Assembly: GCA_005788205.1 (NCBI GenBank)
Contig: SXYT01000034.1
Span: 1-10,578 of the forward strand
DNA length: 10,578 nucleotides
Origin: Actinomycetota bacterium
Lineage (GTDB): Bacteria; Actinomycetota; Acidimicrobiia; Acidimicrobiales; Ilumatobacteraceae
Direction: 5' to 3'
Positions 1 to 5,988 of the stretch are shown one piece after another (position 1 is the first letter of the stretch; the number at the start of each line of letters is the position of its first letter). The notes under the pieces are model-generated. The model made no database searches, had not been told where the DNA came from, and worked only from the letters and a program-made list of their open reading frames with translations. The position numbers and the translations under genes were made by a program.

Positions 1-2
1 AC

Positions 3-776
3 CTTGTCGGGATGGCCAGGGAGGAACTGCGTTCACTCCGGCGCGAGATGCAGATTGTCTTCCAGGACCCGTATGCATCGCTTGACCCCCGCCTCACGGT
101 CGGTTCGGCAATCTCGGAGCCGCTCGACATCCACAGGACCCCCGGCGACCACGGCGCGAAGGTGGCGGAACTCCTGGAGCTCGTCGGGCTCTCCCCCGAC
201 CATGCTTCTCGGTTCCCCCACGAGTTCTCCGGTGGCCAGAGACAGCGAGTCGGAATCGCGCGTGCCCTGGCCCTGCGTCCGAAGTTTCTCGTCCTCGATG
301 AGCCCGTGTCAGCACTTGATGTGTCCATCCAGGCCGGTGTCATCAACCTCCTGGAGGACCTCCAGGAGGAACTCGGGCTGTCGTACCTCTTCATTGCCCA
401 CGACCTGTCTGTGGTCCGCCACATCTCGGATCGCATTGCCGTGATGTACCTGGGCAAGATTGTCGAGGTGGCCCCCTCCGAGGTGCTCCATGACGTCCCC
501 GCCCACCCGTACACGGAGGCCCTGCTGTCTGCGGTGCCCGAACCCGACCCCGTACTCGAGCGGCAGCGTCACCGCATGGTGCTCGCAGGTGACGTCCCCA
601 GCCCGATCAACCCGCCGTCGGGATGCCGCTTCAGGACCAGGTGCCCGAAAGCCGCGGACATCTGCGCCGAAGAGGAGCCATTGCTCCGTGACGTGGGGGT
701 GGGCCACCAGGTGGCGTGCCACTTCCCGGACACGGTCCCCGTGGCCCTGCGCGGAACACGGGACGACCGCCGTTAG
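3..776 (+). CDS. Oligopeptide/dipeptide ABC transporter ATP-binding protein, OppF/DppF type (5' partial)
   Basis: This is the cytoplasmic ATPase subunit of a peptide-type (PepT) importer. The frame is open to the left edge; the ATG at 12 lies inside the gene, just ahead of the Q-loop, so it is not the true start. The Walker A region is missing from the window. Visible in order are the Q-loop (QIVFQDPYASLDPR), the signature FSGGQRQR, Walker B LVLDEP, the D-loop SALD and the H-loop AHD. After these comes the C-terminal oligopeptide extension (HPYTEAL, then GDVPSPINPPSGC). That extension holds a Cys-x5-Cys-x6-Cys set and a later Cys in VACHFP, an arrangement reported to bind an iron-sulfur cluster in mycobacterial Opp/Dpp ATPases. 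About 257 residues are visible of the usual 320-350. Permease, binding-protein and OppD genes would be expected to the left. The transported substrate cannot be told from this subunit. Confidence 0.93.
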   Translation, partial: LVGMAREELRSLRREMQIVFQDPYASLDPRLTVGSAISEPLDIHRTPGDHGAKVAELLELVGLSPDHASRFPHEFSGGQRQRVGIARALALRPKFLVLDEPVSALDVSIQAGVINLLEDLQEELGLSYLFIAHDLSVVRHISDRIAVMYLGKIVEVAPSEVLHDVPAHPYTEALLSAVPEPDPVLERQRHRMVLAGDVPSPINPPSGCRFRTRCPKAADICAEEEPLLRDVGVGHQVACHFPDTVPVALRGTRDDRR

Positions 777-779
777 GCT
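774..779 (+). promoter_or_regulatory. Candidate -10 box for secG (TAGGCT)
   Basis: TAGGCT fits the actinobacterial TANNNT -10 pattern. It overlaps the stop codon of the upstream ATPase gene and lies 8 bases before the secG GTG. Transcription would then begin at or just before the start codon, giving a leaderless or nearly leaderless mRNA. No good -35 hexamer is visible, and read-through from the ABC gene is also possible. This is a pattern match only. Confidence 0.3.
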
Positions 780-787
780 TTTCACCC

Positions 788-1027
788 GTGCGTACCTTTG
801 TGATGTACCTGACCATCGTCGTCAACGTGGCCTCCATGTTCGCCATGATCGCGGGAGTCCTTCTCCACAGCGGTCAGGGTGGAGGCCTCTCTGACATGCT
901 CGGTGGGGCTTCGGGGGCTGCCCTCGGCTCGGCCGCCGCGGAGAAGAACCTCAACCGGATCACCGCGGTGCTCGCCACGATCTGGCTGTTCACCGTCATC
1001 GCGCTCGCGTTCCTATTGGCATCGTAG
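788..1027 (+). CDS. secG: Preprotein translocase subunit SecG
   Basis: SecG is the small membrane subunit of the SecYEG channel and assists protein export. The 79-residue product has the family layout: an N-terminal transmembrane helix (about residues 5-25), a cytoplasmic Gly-rich loop (GQGGGLSDMLGG, then SAAAEKNLNRIT) and a second helix at the C-terminus (about residues 57-78). GTG at 788 is chosen because it gives the normal SecG length and starts 11 bases after the upstream stop. An upstream in-frame ATG at 716 would add 24 Pro/Gly/Arg-rich residues encoded inside the ATPase gene and unlike SecG. In-frame GTG 800 and ATG 803 are less likely alternatives. No clear Shine-Dalgarno is present, which suits leaderless or coupled translation. 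A tRNA-Leu gene follows after 28 bases. Confidence 0.92.
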   Translation: MRTFVMYLTIVVNVASMFAMIAGVLLHSGQGGGLSDMLGGASGAALGSAAAEKNLNRITAVLATIWLFTVIALAFLLAS

Positions 1028-1055
1028 GACTGCCTCGGTAACCTGAAGTTTCCTC

Positions 1056-1142
1056 GTCGAAGTGGCGGAATAGGCAGACGCACCAGCTTGAGGGGCTGGC
1101 GCCCTCAGGGGCGTGGGGGTTCAAGTCCCCCCTTCGACACCA
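1056..1142 (+). tRNA. tRNA-Leu (anticodon GAG)
   Basis: A full type II cloverleaf can be folded by eye. The 7-bp acceptor stem pairs GTCGAAG (1056-1062) with CTTCGAC (1132-1138), followed by discriminator A1139 and an encoded CCA (1140-1142). The D-stem is GCG/CGC (1065-1067 with 1079-1081). The anticodon stem CCAGC/GCTGG (1083-1087 with 1095-1099) closes the loop TTGAGGG, giving anticodon GAG at 1090-1092, which reads CUC and CUU. A long variable arm (1100-1114), as expected for leucine tRNAs, precedes the 5-bp GGGGG/CCCCC T-stem with loop TTCAAGT. The gene lies 28 bases after secG with no terminator between, so it may share the secG transcript. Confidence 0.97.
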
Positions 1143-1150
1143 ATGCACCA

Positions 1151-1164
1151 GGCGCCAGCGCGCC
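1151..1164 (+). terminator. Possible hairpin terminator after the tRNA
   Basis: GGCGC-CAGC-GCGCC is a perfect 5-bp GC stem with a 4-base loop, starting 8 bases after the tRNA CCA. It is followed by a pyrimidine-rich but not T-run stretch (GTCTCCTCGTCCC). It could end the secG-tRNA transcript or act as a processing structure. The stem is short and lacks a U-tract, so the call is weak. Confidence 0.25.
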
Positions 1165-1192
1165 GTCTCCTCGTCCCGCTCAACGGCGGTGT

Positions 1193-1198
1193 TAGGTT
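1193..1198 (+). promoter_or_regulatory. Candidate -10 box for the PrsW gene (TAGGTT), leaderless type
   Basis: TAGGTT (TANNNT pattern) stands exactly 6 bases ahead of the GTG at 1205. That spacing is expected when the first transcribed base is the first base of the start codon. There is no convincing Shine-Dalgarno at this gene, in line with leaderless translation. No clear -35 element is visible. Confidence 0.35.
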
Positions 1199-1204
1199 GC
1201 GCCG

Positions 1205-2131
1205 GTGCCTGAGGTACCGCAAACGAGGTTTCGTCGGTTGGTGTTGCTGGGGTTCCTCCTGGCTGTGCTGGCTGTCGGGGTCGTCGTGTCAGACACGCCC
1301 TCCGCATTCGTGATCGCCCTGGTCCCGTTGGCGTACACGGTCCCTGCCTTCATGTGGCTCGACCGGCTGGAGCCAGAGCCCCGGGCGATGCGGTGGAACG
1401 CGTTCCTGTGGGGAGGCGGGATCTCCGTTCTCGTTGCCGGCATCGCCAACGAAGTGACCGCCGCAACGGTTGGTGCGTCTGCGGCGCTCGTCGTCAGTGC
1501 CCCTGTCGTGGAAGAGACCATGAAGACTCTCGGGATCCTGGGGGCGGCAAAACGGCATCAAGTTGACACGCCCCTTGACGGCGCCGTGTACGCCGGTTAC
1601 GTGGGCCTCGGCTTCGCAATGGTCGAGAATGTCATCTACTTCTCGCAGGCGATCTCAGATGATGATCTCGGGCTGGTGTTCGTGTTGCGCGGGTTGTTCT
1701 CGCCCTTCGCGCACCCTTTCTTCACTGTCTGGGTGGGCCTCGCTATCGGCACAGCAGTCAGAAAGGGTCGCTCTCGACGGGTGGCCGCGCTTCGTGGACT
1801 CGTGCCGGCGGTCGCACTGCATGCAGCATGGAACGCATCGGGGTTGCACACCGTGTTCGCATTTCTCCTGCTCGGCCAGATTGTGCTCTTCATCGTGACT
1901 GTGAGGCGCCTGCGGCGCCTGCGGGATGAGGAAGTCGCCCTCGTGCGGCAGCGGCTGCCGTTGATGGCCCTGTCGCACAATCTCTCGCCCCTGGAACTCG
2001 ACATCTACGGTGATCTCCGGGCGACCCGGCGCTTTCGCCGGGGACTCCCGCGCGAAAATCGCCGTGCATTCGACGACAGACGCGTGATGATGACGAAACT
2101 CGCCTTGGACGAGCAATCCTGGCGGTCCTGA
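1205..2131 (+). CDS. PrsW-family intramembrane metalloprotease
   Basis: This polytopic membrane protein of 308 residues belongs to the PrsW family, related to CAAX-type proteases. In Bacillus subtilis, PrsW cuts the anti-sigma factor RsiW. The family signatures are present: the DRLEPEP segment at 53-59, the EExxK motif (E103, E104, K107), an E-N pair in VENVIYF (E141, N142), and two likely metal-ligand histidines in AHPFF (H170) and LHAAWN (H206). About seven hydrophobic segments lie between residues 10 and 230. A basic cytoplasmic tail of about 75 residues (from about 234) follows, rich in Arg and without recognised domains. The start is GTG 1205, 62 bases after the tRNA. No anti-sigma factor gene lies nearby, so the substrate is unknown. 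The family assignment is firm; the role in signalling is inferred. Confidence 0.88.
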   Translation: MPEVPQTRFRRLVLLGFLLAVLAVGVVVSDTPSAFVIALVPLAYTVPAFMWLDRLEPEPRAMRWNAFLWGGGISVLVAGIANEVTAATVGASAALVVSAPVVEETMKTLGILGAAKRHQVDTPLDGAVYAGYVGLGFAMVENVIYFSQAISDDDLGLVFVLRGLFSPFAHPFFTVWVGLAIGTAVRKGRSRRVAALRGLVPAVALHAAWNASGLHTVFAFLLLGQIVLFIVTVRRLRRLRDEEVALVRQRLPLMALSHNLSPLELDIYGDLRATRRFRRGLPRENRRAFDDRRVMMTKLALDEQSWRS

Positions 2132-2192
2132 CCACCTGTTCGAACCGTCAAACCCGCAGCCCCGGGGAGGCGTGCACAGGTGCTGCGGTTGA

Positions 2193-2208
2193 TGACGAAG
2201 TATCGTCA
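2193..2208 (+). repeat. Short palindrome upstream of pyruvate kinase
   Basis: TGACGA-AGTA-TCGTCA is a perfect 6-bp inverted repeat around a 4-base centre, ending 14 bases before the pyk ATG and just upstream of its GGAG ribosome-binding site (2214-2217). It could be an operator or a small 5' hairpin, or it could be chance. Confidence 0.3.
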
Positions 2209-2222
2209 AGAGCGGAGTCATC

Positions 2223-3578
2223 ATGAGAAAAACCAAGATCGTCGCAACTGTGGGCCCGGCGAGCTCGTCACCCGAGGGCATTGCCTCGTTGTTGGATGCC
2301 GGTGCGGATGTGCTGCGCCTGAACTGTTCCCATCTCACCACGGAAAACCTGAGAAAAGCAATCGCCGATGTCCGGGCCGCGGCCCCACGGGTCGCTGTGC
2401 TGGTCGACATCCAGGGTCCGAAGATGCGCTACTCAGGGGAGGAGCAGATCCTCGTTGACGGCCAGGAGCTCACTCTCGGGATGGATGTGCTGGGTCTTGA
2501 CACAGGCCTGCGCAAGTCGGAGGACCTGGGTCTCCAGGTGGGTCACAGGGTGCTGATGGACGACGGTCGCATCGAGTGCCGCATCCTGGGCCTCGGCGGC
2601 ACGGAGGTGAGCCTGCAGGTCGTGCGAGGTGGACTGTTGCGGAGGAACAAGGGCGTGAACCTCCCTGACACAGAGGTCTTCGGGGGTGTCCTGTCCATGA
2701 AGGACATCGCCGACATCGAGGTGGCCCGGGAGTGCGGCGCGGAGATCGTGGCGATCTCATTCGTCCAGCACCCCGATGACGTGACGAGGGTGCGTGCCAT
2801 GGTGGGCCCCGAGATGCTCGTCATCGCCAAGATAGAGCGGCCCCAGGCGTTGCAGCGTCTGGAGGCGATCTGCCGCGTCAGTGACGGGGTGATGGCGGCA
2901 CGCGGGGACCTGGGCGTGGAGCTGCCCTACGAGGAACTGCCCACCTCGCAGCGCACGATCGCGTTGACTGCACTGCGCATGGGCATCATCAGCATCTGCG
3001 CCACAGAAATGCTCGAGTCAATGATCGAATCAAGCCGGCCGACACGGGCCGAGGTGGCCGATGTGAGCGCGGCTGTCCGTGACGGTTTCGACGCCGTGAT
3101 GCTCTCGGCGGAGTCCGCGGTGGGGCACAACCCGGCCCTCGCTGTGCGTTCGATGGGGAGCATCTGCGAGGTGGCCGAACGGTCCACGTTTTTGCCGAAC
3201 CATTTCGCGGACGAGAACCCCGAGGCGGCTGCCGTCACTGCGGCCGCGGCGGCTCTCGCGAAGCGGACAGGTGCCGACTGGATCCTGTCTCTCACGTACA
3301 CGGGCTTTTCGGCCCGCCTCCTCGCGGCCTGCCGACCGTCGGCGCCGATCGTGGCTGTGACGCCGGATGAAGCCGCGGCAAGGCGGCTCCGCGCCGCATG
3401 GGGCGTGTACCCGATTGTGAGCCATCGTGACCACTCCATGACGCGGGCCATCGAGGAGGGTCTGGTCGCGGCGCGCGCCCACGGCCATGTCCGGAGCGGC
3501 CAGCGACTTGTCATCTGTGCGTCGCGGACGAGCCCCAGATCGGATGCGGACACCTTGTTGCTCCACGTGGAGCCCTGA
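2223..3578 (+). CDS. pyk: Pyruvate kinase (divergent, K+-independent type)
   Basis: This enzyme transfers the phosphate of phosphoenolpyruvate to ADP, the last step of glycolysis, in the cytoplasm. The product is 451 residues; ATG 2223 has GGAG 5 bases upstream. The N-terminal TKIVATVGPAS and RLNCSH (R32, N34, S36) begin the barrel. The B domain spans about 71-155, and the catalytic core has AKIE (K203, E205), ARGDLGVELP (D229 as metal ligand) and the CATEM loop with T261. The C-terminal domain runs from about 330 to 451. DIQGPKMR places K67 where K+-dependent enzymes have Glu117 (rabbit numbering), the mark of the K+-independent class. Odd points are CATEM for the usual [AC]TQM, LSAES (294-298) for the usual LSGET, and NCSHL for NFSHG. 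It could be a secondary paralogue with altered kinetics. Its stop lies 1 base from that of the convergent MFS gene. Confidence 0.93.
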   Translation: MRKTKIVATVGPASSSPEGIASLLDAGADVLRLNCSHLTTENLRKAIADVRAAAPRVAVLVDIQGPKMRYSGEEQILVDGQELTLGMDVLGLDTGLRKSEDLGLQVGHRVLMDDGRIECRILGLGGTEVSLQVVRGGLLRRNKGVNLPDTEVFGGVLSMKDIADIEVARECGAEIVAISFVQHPDDVTRVRAMVGPEMLVIAKIERPQALQRLEAICRVSDGVMAARGDLGVELPYEELPTSQRTIALTALRMGIISICATEMLESMIESSRPTRAEVADVSAAVRDGFDAVMLSAESAVGHNPALAVRSMGSICEVAERSTFLPNHFADENPEAAAVTAAAAALAKRTGADWILSLTYTGFSARLLAACRPSAPIVAVTPDEAAARRLRAAWGVYPIVSHRDHSMTRAIEEGLVAARAHGHVRSGQRLVICASRTSPRSDADTLLLHVEP

Positions 3579-3579
3579 G

Positions 3580-4869
3580 TCAGGCCATCGGCCGCAGGTG
3601 CCGGTGGAAGAAGAGGAAGTACAGCGTCGACAGGAGCATGAGGGCCCCGCAGCCCGAGAACACCAACGGTGCGGAGTCGATGCTCCGGGCAATGAGACCC
3701 ACGAGAAGGGCACCTGCGGGCGCAAGGCCGGACATCAGGAGTGACTGGATCGCCATGACCCGTCCCATCACCTGTGGTGGCGTGTTGTTCTGGATGAGGG
3801 TCTGGTTCAGGTTCATGTAGAAACCGCCCCCCATTCCCCAGAGGAAGAGAAAAAGTCCGAGAGTCAAGATGTTGAACGACTGGCCGAGCAGCACCTGGAT
3901 GCTCGAGCCCCAGCAGAGGCCGCACATGAACCACAGGCCCTTCTGGCGGATGACTCGGTTCCATCGCATGATCCCGACGGACGTGAGGAGCTGGCCGACG
4001 CCGAGAAGGGCGAACAACAGGGTCGTCTGGCCACCGGACGCACCCACTTCCTCCTTGGCGATTTGCGGTCCGAGCACGATCCAGGGGCTCATCATGAAGA
4101 GCACCGAGCACCCCAGCAGAACGAAGAACGACCGCACTGCACGGTTCTGGCGGATGAAGGTGATACCGCCGAAGATCTCGTTGCGGAGGCTCTTGCGCTC
4201 GGTGTTGTGGGGAGGCGGCAGTTCGAGCGGGAGCAAGGCGAGGAGTCCGAGAGCGTAGAGGACGGCCTGGAACCAGAAGGCCCCCTGTATGCCCCAGGCA
4301 GTGATCATCGGGCCCGCAGTCGCAGGACCGATGATCAGACCGATGTTGTTCCCGATGGTGCTGGTCGCGATCGCGCCGACCAGTTGCTCGCGGGGCACGA
4401 GCGTGGGCACGATCGCCGACCGGACCGGTGTGCCGAGTGCGATGAAGATGCCGCTCGCGAAGCTGCAGCCGATAGCCAGTGGAATCGTGATGACGTCGGC
4501 GGAGACCAGGGCTGCGGTCGTGACCGCGACGGCAAGAGCCCCTGTCTGGCTGATGATGAGGAGGGCGCGGCGGTTGAAGTGGTCCGAGAGGACCCCGACA
4601 GGCAGCGAGATGAGGAGTGCCGGTACCCCCATCACGAACAGGATGAGGCCGCTCGCATCAGAACGCGCTCCCAGACCGAGGGCCAACCACACGAAGGCGA
4701 ACCGCTGCGTGCTCTGGACGAGCGTGAAGAGAAAACTGTTCGTCCACAACAGCCTGAACGGCCTGATCGCGAGCAACCGGGCGGCACTGATACTTCCTGG
4801 CGCCGTCACCCTCCCATCGTCCCACACGTGCGCAGAATTCTGAGTGTCAGAGACATGAGTAGAGAGCAT
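3580..4869 (-). CDS. MFS transporter, MFS_3/EntS-like exporter family
   Basis: This integral membrane protein of up to 429 residues has about twelve hydrophobic segments and belongs to the major facilitator superfamily. The loop between helices 2 and 3 carries motif A in the form G92-x3-D96-x3-R100-R101 (GVLSDHFNRR). The N-terminal RPFRLLW pattern is typical of the MFS_3 (DUF894/enterobactin-exporter-like) group, so proton-driven export is likely, though the cargo is unknown. The ATG at 4869 overlaps the end of the upstream hydrolase gene by 23 bases. In-frame GTG codons at 4827 and 4809 would remove the overlap; the 4809 start would leave a typical short cytoplasmic N-terminus, although the GGGAGG there directly abuts the codon. 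It is the last gene of the four-gene minus-strand run and converges on pyk. Confidence 0.88.
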   Translation of the reverse strand: MLSTHVSDTQNSAHVWDDGRVTAPGSISAARLLAIRPFRLLWTNSFLFTLVQSTQRFAFVWLALGLGARSDASGLILFVMGVPALLISLPVGVLSDHFNRRALLIISQTGALAVAVTTAALVSADVITIPLAIGCSFASGIFIALGTPVRSAIVPTLVPREQLVGAIATSTIGNNIGLIIGPATAGPMITAWGIQGAFWFQAVLYALGLLALLPLELPPPHNTERKSLRNEIFGGITFIRQNRAVRSFFVLLGCSVLFMMSPWIVLGPQIAKEEVGASGGQTTLLFALLGVGQLLTSVGIMRWNRVIRQKGLWFMCGLCWGSSIQVLLGQSFNILTLGLFLFLWGMGGGFYMNLNQTLIQNNTPPQVMGRVMAIQSLLMSGLAPAGALLVGLIARSIDSAPLVFSGCGALMLLSTLYFLFFHRHLRPMA

Positions 4870-5980
4870 CGATGAGTGCCCTGTTGCGCGGGTTCTGCCA
4901 GCGCGGTCCCATCTGGTTCATCACGTAGCCGAATGCGACTGCTGCGGTCGGGTCGCAGAAGCCCAGCGAGCCACCGGCACCGTAGTGCCCAAATGACGAC
5001 GGGTTCGGTCCGAAGCCCCGTTCGGGGATCGGAATCTGGATGCCGCGCCCGAACCGCGAGTTCCTGTCGAGAACCCTGTCGTGTCCGTTCGATGTCTCGG
5101 CGACCAGGCCTCCCAAGCCCTCCTCGCTCAGAAGCGCGCCTCCACCTGCTGCCAACTCCCTGTAGACACGTTCGACACCGCGAGCCGTGGCATGGGTGTT
5201 GGTGCTGGGGATTTCTGCCCGGCGCCACTCAGGTGTGTTCACGGTGCCGCCACCGGATGTGCCGATCGGGTTGTTGTAGGTGTTGAAGGCAAGCAACTGG
5301 GCTTCGTCGAAGTCTGACGTGTCGCTGGGGGTGGTGACGGCGCCTGCTGGCCATTCGAACTCGGCGACACGATTGTGCTCGCTGTCGGGGAGGCCCAGGT
5401 GCACGTCTGCGCCGAGCTCCTGCAGGAACATCTCCCTGAAGTGGCCTCCGACCGTGGTCCCCGTGGTCCTGCGCACGACCTCGCCCACGAGGAAACCGAA
5501 CGTGTTGACGTGGTATCCGTGGGCGGTCCCGGGGCGCCACCAGGGCTCTGTGCCCGCCAGCTCAGTGCACATGAGGTCCCAGTCGTACATCGACAGGGGA
5601 GGCAAGGTGCGCCGCACCGCCGGGAGGCCTGCGCGGTGCCCGAGGAGATCGGAGAGGGTCAGGTCCTCCTTGCCCTGGCCTGCCAGACCGGGCCAGGCGG
5701 CCGAGGCGCGCATCCCGTAGGAGAGTTCGCCGCGGTCCACGAGCACCGCCGTGACGACTGCCGTGAGACCCTTGCCCACGCTGAAGGCGTTGACGAGGGT
5801 GTCGGGCTGCCAATCCCTGTCCCGCGCGGGACTGGCAAAGCCTCCCCACAGGTCGACCACTGTGCGGCCACCCACGCTGACGCACACGGACGCACCAATC
5901 TCGTTGTGCTCGACGAAATTGTTCGTGAACGCACGGAGCACCGGCTCGAACCCGGGTTCCGTGCGGCCCCCGAGGGGCAC
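4847..5980 (-). CDS. Serine beta-lactamase-like hydrolase (class C / family VIII esterase type)
   Basis: This is a member of the beta-lactamase-related penicillin-binding fold (EstB/LovD-like serine hydrolases), likely an esterase, transesterase or amidase and not a drug-resistance enzyme. The catalytic SxxK is SVGK, S67-K70 from the GTG at 5980. The second motif tyrosine is Y156 in GYHVNTFGFLVGEV. A C-terminal HYGAGGSLGF followed by FGYVMNQM matches the family's third conserved block. No signal peptide is visible, so a cytoplasmic location is likely. The frame extends to a GTG at 6025, which would overlap the thiolase gene by 37 bases. I prefer 5980 because similar proteins begin close to this point, 8 bases after the thiolase stop; a GGAGAAG at about 20 bases upstream leaves the start unsettled. 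The substrate is unknown. Confidence 0.87.
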   Translation of the reverse strand: MPLGGRTEPGFEPVLRAFTNNFVEHNEIGASVCVSVGGRTVVDLWGGFASPARDRDWQPDTLVNAFSVGKGLTAVVTAVLVDRGELSYGMRASAAWPGLAGQGKEDLTLSDLLGHRAGLPAVRRTLPPLSMYDWDLMCTELAGTEPWWRPGTAHGYHVNTFGFLVGEVVRRTTGTTVGGHFREMFLQELGADVHLGLPDSEHNRVAEFEWPAGAVTTPSDTSDFDEAQLLAFNTYNNPIGTSGGGTVNTPEWRRAEIPSTNTHATARGVERVYRELAAGGGALLSEEGLGGLVAETSNGHDRVLDRNSRFGRGIQIPIPERGFGPNPSSFGHYGAGGSLGFCDPTAAVAFGYVMNQMGPRWQNPRNRALIDALYSCL

Positions 5981-5988
5981 AGTGGCGG

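Noticed and set aside
753..774. GGAAC...CGTT resembling an ECF sigma factor promoter before secG
   Set aside because: The spacer is about 13 bases, too short for the usual 16-18.
716..787. Extended SecG N-terminus from the ATG at 716
   Set aside because: The extra 24 residues lie within the ABC ATPase coding region and are unlike SecG; GTG 788 gives the normal length.
1655..2410. A 251-codon minus-strand frame across the PrsW-pyk junction
   Set aside because: It spans two real genes on the other strand and shows no protein-like segments.
4063..4875. A 270-codon plus-strand open frame opposite the MFS gene
   Set aside because: The very charged composition (Asp, Glu, Arg) mirrors membrane-helix codons read on the other strand; no domain is recognisable.
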